A DNA stretch of 64,000 nucleotides from Lysobacter sp. (GCA_008015835.1 SSGH01000036.1:1-64000), one strand, 5' to 3'. Shown: positions 16,143 to 27,060, counted from the first letter of the stretch. Translations and numbers: made by a program. Notes: generated from the sequence alone by a model not told the origin.

Positions 16143-18185
16143 TTACAGGTCGCGCACCAAGCGGAAGCCGACGTCGTCGTAGCCGCGCGAGGCGTCCAGC
16201 GCGCGTCCGGCGGCGGCGGTGGTGCGCCAGCCTTTGCCGTTGGTCATGCGTCGGCCGCAGCCGCCCGCGCCGCAGTCGGTGACCCATTCGGCGACCGCTT
16301 TGCCGGCACCGGCTTTGGCGACGGCCTGCGCTTCGGCGGCCGTCGGCAAGCGGTAGCGGGACTGCGAGCGCTGGCTCTGCCAACGCGCGTAGGCGTCGGC
16401 GTCCTGCCACGACACGCACACCGCGGGATGGTTGCCCGATTGCGCGAAGCCGGGCGATTCCCAGGTGCGCGGCGCGATCACCCGCAGCAGCGATACGCGC
16501 TCGCGGCACAGCGCCGCGACGCGCTGCGTCGACTTGGCGAAATCGGCGTAGCTGTCGCGGCTGACCGGCGCGCGCGAAATGGCGATGGTCTTGCCGTTGG
16601 CGAGGGTCACGATGGCTTCGTTGCCGGACACCGAGGCGATGCGTTCGGCGCCGACGGTCGTCTTCGTCGATTTGGCCTGCAGCGCGGCGATTTGCGAGGC
16701 CGGCAATTCCAAGGCCTTGGCGCTGGCGAGAATGGTCTTCGCGGCCTTGCGGTCGCCGCTGTCCACGGCGCGGGTCATGCGCACGGTCAGCGCGTCGTTG
16801 AGCTCTTTGCGCAGTTGATTCAACCGCGGCGCGTCGTTGCCGTCGTTCTGCTGCGACAGGCGCTGGGCATGATCGAACAACTGCTTGCCGCCGGCGTCTT
16901 CGCCCTGGCGCACGCGGCGCGCGGCCTCGGAGCACAGTTGATCGACCAACCGCGTGGTCAGCGCGGACAACGACGGATGGCTGGGATCGGTGCGCCACGC
17001 GGTCATCACGCTGTCGTAGGCGTTGTTGCCGGCCGGCGCGATCAAACGGCGCTGCTGCAGTTGTTCCTGCGCGGCGCCCACGTAGGGCTGCGCGGCGGAT
17101 TCGGGCGCGGCGCGAAGCAGGGCGCCGGTGGGGTCGGGCTCGGGCGCGCCTCGGGTCGGGTCGAACGCGGTTGTGGCGCTGTCGGGGGCGACAGCGACGT
17201 CGGTGACGGGCGTGTCGAGCAGATTCGGGCGCTGCCGTTCCGGCACCAGCGAGATGCCCGCGACCGCGATCGCCGCGACAGCGCCGCCGGCCATCAGCCA
17301 CTGCGCGGTGGTGAATTTGCTGCGCAGACGCGCCAGCGCGGCGCGCATCGGTTGGCGCTGCGCATGCGGCACCTGATGCATCGCTTCGAGCATGCTCGGC
17401 GCGTCGGGGAAGCGGTCGATCGGTGCCTTGGCGAGGGCGCGATCGAAAAAACGCTGCCAGTGCGCGAGTTCGGGCGGCAGGCGCGGGATCGGGTCCTGCA
17501 GATGCTTGAGCGCCATCGACAGCGCGTCGGTGGCTTGGTACGGCAAGGTGCCGACCAGCATTTCCCAGGCCAGCACCGCCAGGCTGTAGAGGTCTGCGCG
17601 TAAATCGACTTCCGCGCCGCGCGCTTGTTCCGGCGCCATGTAGGCGGTGCTGCCCACGGCGACGCCGTCGGTGGTCACGCGCGCGCCGTGGCCGCGACGC
17701 AGGGCGATGCCGAAGTCGGTGAGCATCGCGCGGTCGGCTTCGTCGAACAGCACGTTCTCGGCTTTCACGTCGCGGTGGATCACGCCGCGGCTGTGGGCGA
17801 AGCCCAGCGCCGACAGCAGCGCCTGCAGGATGCTGCGGACTTTCGATTCGTCCAAGGCCAGATGCCGCTTGCCGATATGGCCGCGGCGCAGCACCGCCAT
17901 CACGTAGTAGGGCAGGCCCTGACTGGTGCGGCCGACCTCGTGGATTTTGACGATATGCGGGTGGTCGAGCCGGGCGATGGTGCGCGCCTCGTTCTCGAAC
18001 CGGCGGCGACCGGTTTCGTCGGCCAGCGCTTCGGGCAGCATGACCTTGATCGCGACTTCCCGGCCCAGGGACAGTTGCTGCGCCAGGTACACCGTCGACA
18101 TGCCGCCCCTGCCCAGTACGCGCAGCATCTTGTAGCCCGCGATCTCGGGCAACGGCTGGCCGCCGGGCGTGTTCAGTATCGGCAT
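16143..18185 (-). CDS. transmembrane Ser/Thr protein kinase with C-terminal FGE/sulfatase-modifying-like domain
   Basis: A 680-residue protein. The kinase domain comprises the glycine loop GRGGMSTVY (25-33), Lys47, HRDVKAEN (137-144), DFG (157-159) and APE (184-186). A transmembrane helix spans about 294-313. The periplasmic part is helical and ends in a formylglycine-generating-enzyme-like domain (HPAVCVSWQDADAYARW ... RLPTAAEAQ ... GYDDVGFRLVRDL). In such kinases this domain is thought to be a ligand-binding sensor. An outside signal would therefore control phosphorylation of cytoplasmic targets. AAGGA precedes the ATG. An FHA-domain protein, a typical reader of phosphothreonine, is encoded 39 kb away at 57056. 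Confidence 0.92.
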   Translation of the reverse strand: MPILNTPGGQPLPEIAGYKMLRVLGRGGMSTVYLAQQLSLGREVAIKVMLPEALADETGRRRFENEARTIARLDHPHIVKIHEVGRTSQGLPYYVMAVLRRGHIGKRHLALDESKVRSILQALLSALGFAHSRGVIHRDVKAENVLFDEADRAMLTDFGIALRRGHGARVTTDGVAVGSTAYMAPEQARGAEVDLRADLYSLAVLAWEMLVGTLPYQATDALSMALKHLQDPIPRLPPELAHWQRFFDRALAKAPIDRFPDAPSMLEAMHQVPHAQRQPMRAALARLRSKFTTAQWLMAGGAVAAIAVAGISLVPERQRPNLLDTPVTDVAVAPDSATTAFDPTRGAPEPDPTGALLRAAPESAAQPYVGAAQEQLQQRRLIAPAGNNAYDSVMTAWRTDPSHPSLSALTTRLVDQLCSEAARRVRQGEDAGGKQLFDHAQRLSQQNDGNDAPRLNQLRKELNDALTVRMTRAVDSGDRKAAKTILASAKALELPASQIAALQAKSTKTTVGAERIASVSGNEAIVTLANGKTIAISRAPVSRDSYADFAKSTQRVAALCRERVSLLRVIAPRTWESPGFAQSGNHPAVCVSWQDADAYARWQSQRSQSRYRLPTAAEAQAVAKAGAGKAVAEWVTDCGAGGCGRRMTNGKGWRTTAAAGRALDASRGYDDVGFRLVRDL

Positions 18186-18294
18186 CGTGTCCTTATCCCC
18201 TGTTACCGCGAAAGCAGGATAACCGCCCGGGGCGGTGGAGTGAATGCGCTCGGGCTGCGATTATTGACGGGTATCTCACCTCCGGCGGGGCGTT

Positions 18295-19695
18295 ATGGCG
18301 CGAACAGGGCTCGGAATCGGCCGTTGGGCGTTGGGTCTGGCGTCGGTGACGCTGTGCGCGGCCCTCGCGGTTTGGGCGTACGGTCGTTTTTCGCCGGCGA
18401 ACGCCGAGCAGCGGGCGGCCTTGGCGGTCCTGGCGATACCGTCGCCCGCGTCGACCGAGGCGGACGCCTTTCCGGCGCTGTGGACTCTGCCGTACGCCGT
18501 GCCCAAAGGCGCGTTGGCCGCGGTGTACACGGAGGACCTGCGCAACGTCGCGGCGATCCCCGAGCCGTGGCTGTCGGCGTCCGACGGTGCCTCCGGCATC
18601 GGCGCGGCCGGTTACCGCAGCGTCGCGGCCGAACGCTATCCCGACCAAACGCCGAGCGAGGCGGATTCGGCGCGATTCTGCGCGGCGAAGGACGACTGCC
18701 TGAAAAAAGTGGCGGCCGATCCCGGCGGATATGCCGCGCTGTTGGCGCGCAATGCGGCCTTGCTCGACCGCATCGACGCCTTGTCGCGCTACGACCGCGC
18801 CAGTCTCGGGTTCGGCGAGCGCGCCGATGCGCCGATGCCCGCATTCCGATCGCTGGGTTGGCCGATGACGCGTTATGCCCATGCCTTCGTGGCCGGCGAT
18901 CGTGCGGCCGCTTTCGACGGGGTCTGTCGGAACATCGCCACCCTGCGGCGTATCGGCGCGGGCAGCGACTCGCTGATCGCGCGCTTGATCGCGGCCAATC
19001 TCGCCAGCGATGCCTATCTGCGATTGTTCGCCGAAATGCTGGCGCGAACGCCGAACGACGTGTCCTTGCCGCCTGCCTGCGATACCGCATTCGCCCCGCC
19101 GAACGGCGACGAGCGTTCGTTGTGCCGCGCGATCCGCGGCGAATTCGCCTTCGCCGCCGCCGGGCTGCGCAGCGGCGAAGCGATCGACGGCGCGCGCCGC
19201 GTGTGGTGGAAAAGATGGGCGAATGCCGCGGTTTACGATCCGGAACGCACCATCGCCGAAGTCGCCCCGTATTTCGCGCAGTACTGCGGCGAAGCGATCG
19301 ATCGCGCCATCGCCGGGGACGAGCCCGTGATCGCGATCAGGATGCCGCGCGATTGGCTGCGTTTCGAGTGCGCCGGTAATTTCGGCGGCTGCATATTGGC
19401 GCAGATCGCCGCCCCGGATCATACCGTTTACGCGAAGCGCATCCAGGACGCGAATGCGCGGATCGCACTGATGGCCGGCGTGTTGCGTTTGCGCGGCGAG
19501 TCGGCGGCGATGCCGTTATCCGAGCGCGCGCGGATGTTCGCGGCGGAATCGAAAACGGCGCAGCGCGAGGTCGCGTTGAGCGAGGACGGTCGCGCTCTGC
19601 GGATCGCGCTTCATGCGCCGACGTCGGATGGCGCGGACGCGTGGGAAGCGCCGCTGCCCGGCTCGCGCGTATCGGCACCATCCGCTGCGCCTTGA
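18295..19695 (+). CDS. membrane-anchored hypothetical protein
   Basis: A 466-residue protein. A single hydrophobic segment at residues 10-29 acts as an uncleaved anchor or signal peptide, and the remainder is a periplasmic domain of mostly helical character. It has several paired Cys residues (FCAAKDDC, CAGNFGGC) that could form disulfides. I do not recognise the family; it resembles lineage-restricted hypothetical proteins of Xanthomonadaceae. It is divergent from the kinase gene, with 109 bases between, and its last 85 bases overlap the end of the convergent DUF4442 gene. Confidence 0.68.
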   Translation: MARTGLGIGRWALGLASVTLCAALAVWAYGRFSPANAEQRAALAVLAIPSPASTEADAFPALWTLPYAVPKGALAAVYTEDLRNVAAIPEPWLSASDGASGIGAAGYRSVAAERYPDQTPSEADSARFCAAKDDCLKKVAADPGGYAALLARNAALLDRIDALSRYDRASLGFGERADAPMPAFRSLGWPMTRYAHAFVAGDRAAAFDGVCRNIATLRRIGAGSDSLIARLIAANLASDAYLRLFAEMLARTPNDVSLPPACDTAFAPPNGDERSLCRAIRGEFAFAAAGLRSGEAIDGARRVWWKRWANAAVYDPERTIAEVAPYFAQYCGEAIDRAIAGDEPVIAIRMPRDWLRFECAGNFGGCILAQIAAPDHTVYAKRIQDANARIALMAGVLRLRGESAAMPLSERARMFAAESKTAQREVALSEDGRALRIALHAPTSDGADAWEAPLPGSRVSAPSAAP

Positions 19696-20186
19696 TTCGC
19701 TTCCTCCGGCGCGCTGCGGTGTTTCTTGCGCCGAACGTACAAACACTTGCGCACACGAGCGACTACTTCGCCTTCGCCATCGATCACCTCGGTCTCGAAC
19801 CAGCGCAGGTATTTGTCGCCGCCCGCGGTCGCCGCGCGAATCTCCTCCAGCGCGGCGTCTTCCAACACGAATACGGCGCGTACGGTGCCGCGGCCGGGTT
19901 TGAGGAATTCGATCGCGCCTTCGCGATCCCACACCACGTAATCGCGGCCCAGCGCGTTCATCGCCAACAGCATCCAGAACGGATCGGTCATCGCGAATAG
20001 GCTGCCGCCGAAATGCACGCCGACGTAGTTGCGGTTCCACCAATGCGCGCGCAGTTCGACCTCGGCGCTTCGCCAGTCGTCGCCGATCGCGATCACGCGT
20101 ACGCCCGCGAACCGATACGGCGGCCAGACATTCAGCATCCGCCGCAAACGGCGCGCGGTCATGCGCGCGAGCCAACGCCCGAACAT
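19611..20186 (-). CDS. DUF4442 hotdog-fold protein (thioesterase-like)
   Basis: A 191-residue protein. The middle part shows NRNYVGVHFGGSLFAMTDPFWM and DREGAIEFLKPGRGTVRA, as in DUF4442 proteins (PF14539) of the hotdog acyl-CoA thioesterase superfamily. The last 45 residues are low-complexity and basic/acidic, and overlap the convergent gene. A role in acyl-CoA hydrolysis is inferred from the fold only. It begins six bases after the stop of the frameshifted thioredoxin gene, so the two are probably one transcript. Confidence 0.8.
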   Translation of the reverse strand: MFGRWLARMTARRLRRMLNVWPPYRFAGVRVIAIGDDWRSAEVELRAHWWNRNYVGVHFGGSLFAMTDPFWMLLAMNALGRDYVVWDREGAIEFLKPGRGTVRAVFVLEDAALEEIRAATAGGDKYLRWFETEVIDGEGEVVARVRKCLYVRRKKHRSAPEEANQGAADGADTREPGSGASHASAPSDVGA

Positions 20187-20192
20187 GCGCGA

Positions 20193-21064
20193 TCAGACCA
20201 GCAGCAGCGACGCCATCTTTCGGCGATATCGCCCGACCAGATCCTCGTCTTCGAGCGTGTTGAACGCGTCGATCAGGCTTTTGCGCGCCAATCCTTCGCG
20301 GAACCCGCGGTCGCGGCGCAGCATTTCCAGAAATTCTTCGAGGCCCGCTTCGGTGTCGCCAGCGACCAACCGATGCACGCCGAGCAAATGCCGCGCGTTC
20401 AAATCGTTCGGATCGGCGGCGACCGCGGCTTCTAACGCGGCGGCGGGCGGCGCGTCCTTGAGCAGCGCGGCGAACCCCAGACGCGCACGCGCGCGCACCG
20501 CGCGGTCGTCGGTGGAAAGATTGGCGGGCAGGGCGTCCAGCAGGGCCTCGGCTTCGCGCGCCTCGCCTACCTGCGACAGCGCGAGCGCGAGCTGCAGCTT
20601 GAGTTCGGCGTTTTCCGGTTCGTTCGCGCTCGCCTCGCGCAGACGCGCGACTTCGGCGAGCGGGTCGAGCGTCGGCGCGGCTTCGGGCGTTTCGGGCTCC
20701 GCGGCCGCGGCCGGTTCGATGCCGTGCGCTTTCAGGAATTCGCGCAACTGGCCCTCGGGCAGCGCGCCTTGGAAGCCATCGGCCAGTTGGCCGTCCTTGA
20801 CCAGCACGACGGTGGGGATCGATTGGATGCGGAACGCGGCGGCCAATTCCTGCTCGGCTTCCACGTCGATTTTGGCCAGCACGAACGCGCCGTAGTACTC
20901 GGCGGCGAGCTTTTCCAGGATCGGGCCGAGCACCTTGCACGGCTGGCACCAGCCGGCCCAGAAATCGATGAGAACCGCGTTTGCAGCGAGCGCTGGATGA
21001 CATCGGCTTCGAAGCGGGCGGCGGTGGCGTCGATGACGTGGGGCGTCGGTGCGGTGGCTGACAT
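20193..21064 (-). pseudogene. ybbN: ybbN-type thioredoxin/TPR co-chaperone interrupted by a frameshift
   Basis: The N-terminal part starts at ATG 21064 (MSATAPTPHVIDATAARFEADV) in one frame. The thioredoxin core (DFWAGWCQPCKVLGPILEKL, with the CQPC active site) and the TPR-like C-terminal domain lie in another. The two join only if one base is added near 20976-20983, where the sequence reads AACCGCGTTTG and an intact gene would read AACCGCGGTTTG. The rest is open to the stop at 20193 and otherwise looks under selection. The CQPC in the core would suit a redox-active co-chaperone. It may be a recent inactivation or a sequencing error; no classical slippery heptamer is present. Confidence 0.8.
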
Positions 21065-21285
21065 GCGAAAGGCGTTCCGAGAAGAGGGGGCGGCGTGAGC
21101 GTTCGTCGAGCGCGGCGGTCGAAGAATCGATTCACGATCGGCAGTCGGTCGGGGAGGATCGATCGTCGACGAGATGCGGATTGTGCCATTCACGGGCGGC
21201 CGAGTGCGTCGATCGACGGATAGCCCTCGCGGGATCGGGGCCGCGCGCGAGGCATAAGCACTGAGCGCAGCGGATTTCGAATGGT

Positions 21286-21996
21286 TCAGGACATCACCCC
21301 GAGCGCCCAAATCGCGAGCAGATGCACCGGGTAGTAGACGTAGAACAGCCAGCGCGTTCTGGGGACGCGGATCGCCGCGCGCGTGGCGAGCGCCAGCAGC
21401 GGCAACGTGCCGATCGTCCAGCCCGCGTAGCGCAGCGGCGCGTGATACAGAAGCAAGGATTGCAGCGGCAGCGCCAGCACCAGGGCGATCATCCACACCA
21501 GCAGCGCCCAGGCTTGGCCGGTGCGCAGGAACCAATACATGCTCACCAGCAGGATCAGGCCGGGCCAGAAATAGTCCACGAACGCGCCGCTGATCAGGAA
21601 GACCGCCAGCGCCGCGAGCCGTTTGGTCCAGCCGCCGCCGTCGAGCAGCGCGATGATCGCCAGCGCCGCCAAAAACGTGAACATGATGTTCAACGGCCGC
21701 CAATCGGCGCCGAGAAAGATCGGCGCGACGAACACGACCATCGCGATGGCGCCGAACGCGGTCAATCGCACTGCGGTTCGGCGATAGGCGGCCCGCGCGC
21801 CGGGGCGCGCCAAGTTGTAGGCCAGCACGAACGCGAACAAGGGAAAGGCCATGCGCCCGGCGGCGTACAGCATCGGCATCTTGCCGCCGAGCAAGTACGT
21901 GTTGATGTGATCGCCCGTCATCAGGACCAGCGCCAACCATTTCAGCGCTTCCAAGGTGCCGTCGTGAATCTTGAAGGGGGGCGGCGTGGACGACAT
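21286..21996 (-). CDS. TraX family membrane protein
   Basis: A 236-residue polytopic membrane protein. The pattern LEALKWLALVLMTGDHINTYLL, then GRMAFPLFAFVLAYNLAR, then FYVYYPVHLLAIW at the end, identifies the TraX family (PF05857), relatives of the F-plasmid pilin acetylase. About seven to eight membrane helices are visible. Chromosomal TraX homologues far from conjugation genes are common and probably acylate something other than pilin. No transfer genes are adjacent. Confidence 0.86.
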   Translation of the reverse strand: MSSTPPPFKIHDGTLEALKWLALVLMTGDHINTYLLGGKMPMLYAAGRMAFPLFAFVLAYNLARPGARAAYRRTAVRLTAFGAIAMVVFVAPIFLGADWRPLNIMFTFLAALAIIALLDGGGWTKRLAALAVFLISGAFVDYFWPGLILLVSMYWFLRTGQAWALLVWMIALVLALPLQSLLLYHAPLRYAGWTIGTLPLLALATRAAIRVPRTRWLFYVYYPVHLLAIWALGVMS

Positions 21997-22107
21997 CGAC
22001 GGGGTTCCGTTCCGAAAGTCGGCGGAGTATGCCAGCCGCCGCGGCCATCGCTGGCCTTCGATTCGCCCCCGATGTTGCCGAGGACGGGCGCTCGATGTCT
22101 GGTGTAC

Positions 22108-22144
22108 TTGACATTCGCCATTCCGAATGTAATCTATGAATTAC
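22108..22144 (+). promoter_or_regulatory. promoter with two overlapping inverted repeats
   Basis: A consensus -35 TTGACA (22108-22113) and a -10 TAATCT (22130-22135) at 16-bp spacing. Two palindromes cover the promoter: ACATTC-N8-GAATGT (about 22111-22130) and GTAAT-N6-ATTAC (22129-22144). They are natural operator candidates for the XRE regulator encoded second in this operon, giving autoregulation. Confidence 0.7.
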
Positions 22145-22168
22145 ATTTTGTATTTTCGGAGTGACATC

Positions 22169-22813
22169 ATGGCTGGGTGGTCGAGCGGGAAAGCGCTGGG
22201 GTTGCTGCTGCTGGTGACGGGGACGTCCCTCTGGATGCTGCTGGCCGGGCCAGGCCGCTTGTTCGGGATCGCATCCGGGCCGGTCGCGATCATGATGCTG
22301 TTGGCGGGCACCTGGGCGCTGCTGCACGCGGTGTCGCGGATTCCGCGCGACGCCTTGGAAGCGGCGGCGTCGCCCGCCGAATGGAAGGCCCGGATCGGCT
22401 TGGCGTTTTGCTTAGTCGCCGTCGTGTATTTCCTGGCGAACGCGCACGTGTTCGACGACGCGCCGATTCCCCACAACCCCGCAGCGCGGCTGGTCGGGCA
22501 GAACTTCGTGCTGCTGTTGGTCGCCTGGAGCGTGCTGTCGAGCGTCGTGGCGTCGCGCTGGAAAGGCGCGGTGGAGGAAGACGAACGCGATCGCGAGATC
22601 GCCGTCGACGCCGCCGGCTGGGGCCATGGCGCATTGATTTTCTGCATCGTCGGCTTCGCGATCCTGCTGACCTTCACGCCGCTCGAAAAAATCGAATGGG
22701 CGACGCCGCCGATGATCGGCAATCTGCTGATCTTCGCGTTGATGTGGGGCTGGCTGTGCGAGTACTTCGCGACGCTCTGGTATTACCGCCGCGACCGGAC
22801 GCGCGTCGCATGA
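22169..22813 (+). CDS. polytopic membrane protein co-encoded with an XRE regulator
   Basis: A 214-residue protein with about six hydrophobic segments and a conserved-looking cytoplasmic loop ([20 protein letters not shown]). No enzyme motif is visible and I do not recognise the family. Small HTH regulators paired with a membrane protein are widespread, and in those pairs the membrane protein is often transported or acts as a sensor. GGAG lies seven bases before ATG 22169, and the stop overlaps the next start in ATGA. Confidence 0.75.
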   Translation: MAGWSSGKALGLLLLVTGTSLWMLLAGPGRLFGIASGPVAIMMLLAGTWALLHAVSRIPRDALEAAASPAEWKARIGLAFCLVAVVYFLANAHVFDDAPIPHNPAARLVGQNFVLLLVAWSVLSSVVASRWKGAVEEDERDREIAVDAAGWGHGALIFCIVGFAILLTFTPLEKIEWATPPMIGNLLIFALMWGWLCEYFATLWYYRRDRTRVA

Positions 22814-23028
22814 GCGGTGCGCCGATCGTCAATTCGATCCGGCGTCTGCGCTTCGACCGCGGCGAAATGACCCAGGAAGCGCTGGCGCAGGCGTGCGGCG
22901 TGACCCGGCAAACCATCATCGCGCTCGAAGCCGGCCGCTACGCGCCGTCGCTGGAATTGGCGTTCAAGATCGCGCGCGCGTTCGGAGTCGGCGTGGAGGA
23001 GGTGTTCCAGTGGAAAACGGAGTCATGA
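22810..23028 (+). CDS. small XRE-family HTH transcriptional regulator
   Basis: A 72-residue protein consisting of a single lambda-repressor-type [24 protein letters not shown] at about 20-40, followed by [17 protein letters not shown]. It is too short to carry a sensor domain, so control may come from oligomerisation or from the partner membrane protein. Both ends overlap neighbouring genes by ATGA, which means tight translational coupling. It probably binds the palindromes at the operon promoter. Confidence 0.9.
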   Translation: MSGAPIVNSIRRLRFDRGEMTQEALAQACGVTRQTIIALEAGRYAPSLELAFKIARAFGVGVEEVFQWKTES

Positions 23029-23642
23029 GGCCGTCGCGCCATCGTGCGTTCGCGCTGTCGGCGCTGGCGTCGTTCGCGATCGCGGCGATCGCGTTCGGGC
23101 TGCTTCCCTGGGCAGCGGCGATCGATTATTCGCATCGCCGCCATCCGCTCGCGTGGCTGGGCGCGACGGGCGTGCCCGGCGCGCTGTGGTTCGATGCGTT
23201 CGCGTTCGTCGTGCCCGGCGCGCTTGCCGCGGCTGCGCTGTGGCCGCTGCGCGACGCCGTGCCCGCGGAGACGGGCTGGTCCGCGCGGATCGGCGCGCGG
23301 CTGGCGCTGCTGTCGGCGTTCGCGTTCGCCGCGCAGGGGCTGCTGCCGATCGACGTGGAGGATCTCGACGGCACCGCCAGCGGCTTGCACGGTATCGCGT
23401 GGACGCTGTGGTGGATCGCGTTTTCCGCCGGGAACGTCGGCCTCGCCTGGGGCTTTCGCAAACGGCGCGATCCAGCCGATGGCTTCGTCGCGTTCGTCGC
23501 CGCGCAAGCGGTGCCGACCTGCGCCCTGTTCGCGCAGGCCGCGATGCCGATCGCGCTCGCGCAGCGTTTGGCCTTCGTGCTGTGGTTCGCGTGGATCGTG
23601 TGGATCGCCGGCCGCTATGGGCGATTGCGCGGCGACGCGTAA
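23025..23642 (+). CDS. DUF998-like integral membrane protein
   Basis: A 205-residue protein with about six transmembrane segments. The arrangement (a short N-terminal helix, [19 protein letters not shown] in a loop, then paired helices) resembles DUF998 membrane proteins. No catalytic residues are evident. It is the third gene of the operon and its start overlaps the stop of the regulator gene. Confidence 0.68.
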   Translation: MRPSRHRAFALSALASFAIAAIAFGLLPWAAAIDYSHRRHPLAWLGATGVPGALWFDAFAFVVPGALAAAALWPLRDAVPAETGWSARIGARLALLSAFAFAAQGLLPIDVEDLDGTASGLHGIAWTLWWIAFSAGNVGLAWGFRKRRDPADGFVAFVAAQAVPTCALFAQAAMPIALAQRLAFVLWFAWIVWIAGRYGRLRGDA

Positions 23643-23700
23643 GCGGCGAGAGCCGAGCGCCGACGATCAATGGCGGCTTGTCGCGTCGCGTCGTATCGCG

Positions 23701-23960
23701 TCAGCCGTGTTTGAGCTTCATCGCCAGAATCGTCGCCGAGAGCAGGAACGTCACGATGTTCGACAGGATCATCGGCATCGAATTCAGCGCGATGCCGTAG
23801 ACCAACCACATCGCGATGCCGGCGGTGAACACCACGTACATGCCCAGCGAGATGCTGCGGGTGTCTTTGGTGCGGATCGTCTTCACCGCCTGCGGCACGA
23901 AGGCGAGGGTGGTCATCGCCGCGGCGACGTAGCCGGTCCATTCCAAGGTCATGGCGGCCA

Positions 23961-23961
<1 letters not shown>
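23701..23961 (-). CDS. SemiSWEET-type sugar transporter
   Basis: An 86-residue protein with three transmembrane helices and the PQ-loop motif VPQAVKTIRTKDTRSIS at residues 23-39. This is the half-size SWEET unit that dimerises to make a uniporter for sugars in the inner membrane. The first ATG (23961) overlaps the stop of the amidohydrolase gene in ATGA. A second ATG at 23952 would remove three residues. Confidence 0.9.
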
Positions 23962-25268
<1,307 letters not shown>

Positions 25269-25365
25269 GGTGCGAGCCTCTGAGGACGAGGCTCGGATCA
25301 TAGCCGCTCGGGCCGCATTCCGCCGAGCGCGCGAGCCTCGCGGCTTCGCGCGCCCTCGGGTCGGA

Positions 25366-27060
25366 TTAGGCCTTGATTTCCATCGGCTCGACTTTCACCG
25401 CCGGGAACAAGCGCTCGGTGAAGTACTTGTCTTGGAAGTACTTGATCTTGTCGCACAGCACCGGATGCGGAATGCCTTCGTAGAAGAAGATTTCCTTATC
25501 GAAGCCGATGGCTTTGAGTTCCTGCGGCAGCATCAGCGCGCGGCGCTCTTCCGATTCGCTGCGGCTGAATTCGCGGCCGCGGGTGAAGCTGTCCTTGCGC
25601 ACGGTGGTGTAGCCGAGCATTTCGGAGTAATCGTTCGCGTCCTGTTGTTCGCGCGGCGCATAGACGATCTGCAGCGCGTGGTTGGTGATCATCGTGCGCG
25701 ACAGGTCCTTGCCGTACACCGCATCGAGCTGCGACATACTCTGGATGATCGGCAGCAAACGGATGTTGTAACCGGCCATATACGACACCGCGGTGGCGAT
25801 GATGTCGACCTTGCCGATCGAGGTGAATTCGTCCATCAGCAACAGGCACTGATGCTTCAGCTCCTTATTGTTCTGCGGCAATTCCTTGGTGTTCTGATTG
25901 ATCAACTGGCTGAAGAACAGATTGATGATCAGACGGCTTTCGGCCAGCTTGTTGGGCTGGATGCCGATGTAGATCGTCATCTTCTTCTTGCGCACGTCGG
26001 TGATCAGGAAATCGTCGTCGCTGGTGACGGCGTCGAGGATCGGGTTGATCCAGGCGTTCAGCGGTTCCTTGAACGTGCCGAGGATCGACGCGAAGGTCTC
26101 GTCCGCCTGCGACAGCATGCCGGCGAACGCGGTCTTGGCGTGACTGCTGAGGAACGGCCGCTGCGACAGGTCTTTCAGGAACGGCTTGAGTTCGCTTTGG
26201 CCGTCGCCCGAGGCGAGTCGGTAAATCGCGCCCAGCGTGGGTTTTTTCGAGAACGGGAAGCCGATCTTTTCGTCGTCGTCGAATTTCTCGAACAGATACA
26301 GCGAGAACGCCATGAACGCATTGCGAGCCTGACTGACCCAGAACTTCTGGTCCTCGGCGCCGTCCGGATACAGCATCGCCGCGATGCTCATCAAGTCCGA
26401 GACCCGGAATGCGGGGTCGGCCGACACGTAGGTCAGCGGATTCCAACGATGGCTGCGGCGGTCTTCGGCGAACGGGTTGAACAGGTAGATTTCGTGGCCG
26501 ACGCTCTTGCGCCAGCCGCTGGTGAGATCGAAGTTTTCCTGCTTGATGTCCAGGACCACCATCGATTCCTGGTAGTCCAGCAGGTTCGGGATCACCACGC
26601 CCACGCCCTTACCGGAGCGGGTCGGCGCGGCCAGAATCACGAACTGCTGGCCGCCCAGGCGCACGATCTTGCCGCCGAACTTGCCGATCACGATGCCGTT
26701 CTTGTGCGGCTTGAACATGTCCTTCGCGGCCAGATCGCCGCCGCTGGCGAAGCGCGCGTCGCCGTGGAGGCTTTGCCGTTTGGGCATGAAGGCCAGGATG
26801 GCCAAACCGCCCCAGACCAGCCCGGGCAAGCCGAAGCCGATCAGGCCGCCGATCTTGATCTTCTTGGCGTAGGCGAGGAACTGAGGCTGATCCATCGCCT
26901 GGTAGTACTGAAGCCAGGTGTTCCACTTCAGCCCGGCGCCCTGGATCTTCAAGATCATCAGGGTGACGTATCCGGACAGGTACAGGCCCGCCACGAGCGC
27001 GGCGATCCCGAAGAGGAGGAAGAAAAGAAGCTTACCGACGATTTGTTTGCTGTCGCTCAC
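25366..27060 (-). CDS. virD4: VirD4 type IV secretion coupling protein
   Basis: A 564-residue ATPase. Two N-terminal membrane helices (about 10-37 and 71-91) precede Walker A APTRSGKGVG (145-154). The all-alpha domain lies in the middle, and Walker B LLLMDEF ends at Glu411. VirD4 recruits effectors carrying C-terminal signal domains to the T4SS channel at the inner membrane. GTG 27060 is the start because the membrane helix follows directly and an AGG site precedes it; upstream in-frame sequence reads as non-coding. It is transcribed away from virB1, with a shared 505-base control region. Confidence 0.95.
   Translation of the reverse strand: MSDSKQIVGKLLFFLLFGIAALVAGLYLSGYVTLMILKIQGAGLKWNTWLQYYQAMDQPQFLAYAKKIKIGGLIGFGLPGLVWGGLAILAFMPKRQSLHGDARFASGGDLAAKDMFKPHKNGIVIGKFGGKIVRLGGQQFVILAAPTRSGKGVGVVIPNLLDYQESMVVLDIKQENFDLTSGWRKSVGHEIYLFNPFAEDRRSHRWNPLTYVSADPAFRVSDLMSIAAMLYPDGAEDQKFWVSQARNAFMAFSLYLFEKFDDDEKIGFPFSKKPTLGAIYRLASGDGQSELKPFLKDLSQRPFLSSHAKTAFAGMLSQADETFASILGTFKEPLNAWINPILDAVTSDDDFLITDVRKKKMTIYIGIQPNKLAESRLIINLFFSQLINQNTKELPQNNKELKHQCLLLMDEFTSIGKVDIIATAVSYMAGYNIRLLPIIQSMSQLDAVYGKDLSRTMITNHALQIVYAPREQQDANDYSEMLGYTTVRKDSFTRGREFSRSESEERRALMLPQELKAIGFDKEIFFYEGIPHPVLCDKIKYFQDKYFTERLFPAVKVEPMEIKA

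Noticed and set aside
15703-16282. Plus-strand open frames with CRRWDSNPH- and GGTRTHT-like stretches
   Set aside because: These are translations of the tRNA-Leu gene and its repeated 3' halves on the antisense strand, a well-known false protein.
21286-21996. TraX homologue taken as evidence for conjugation genes
   Set aside because: Chromosomal TraX-like proteins are common without transfer genes, and none are adjacent.
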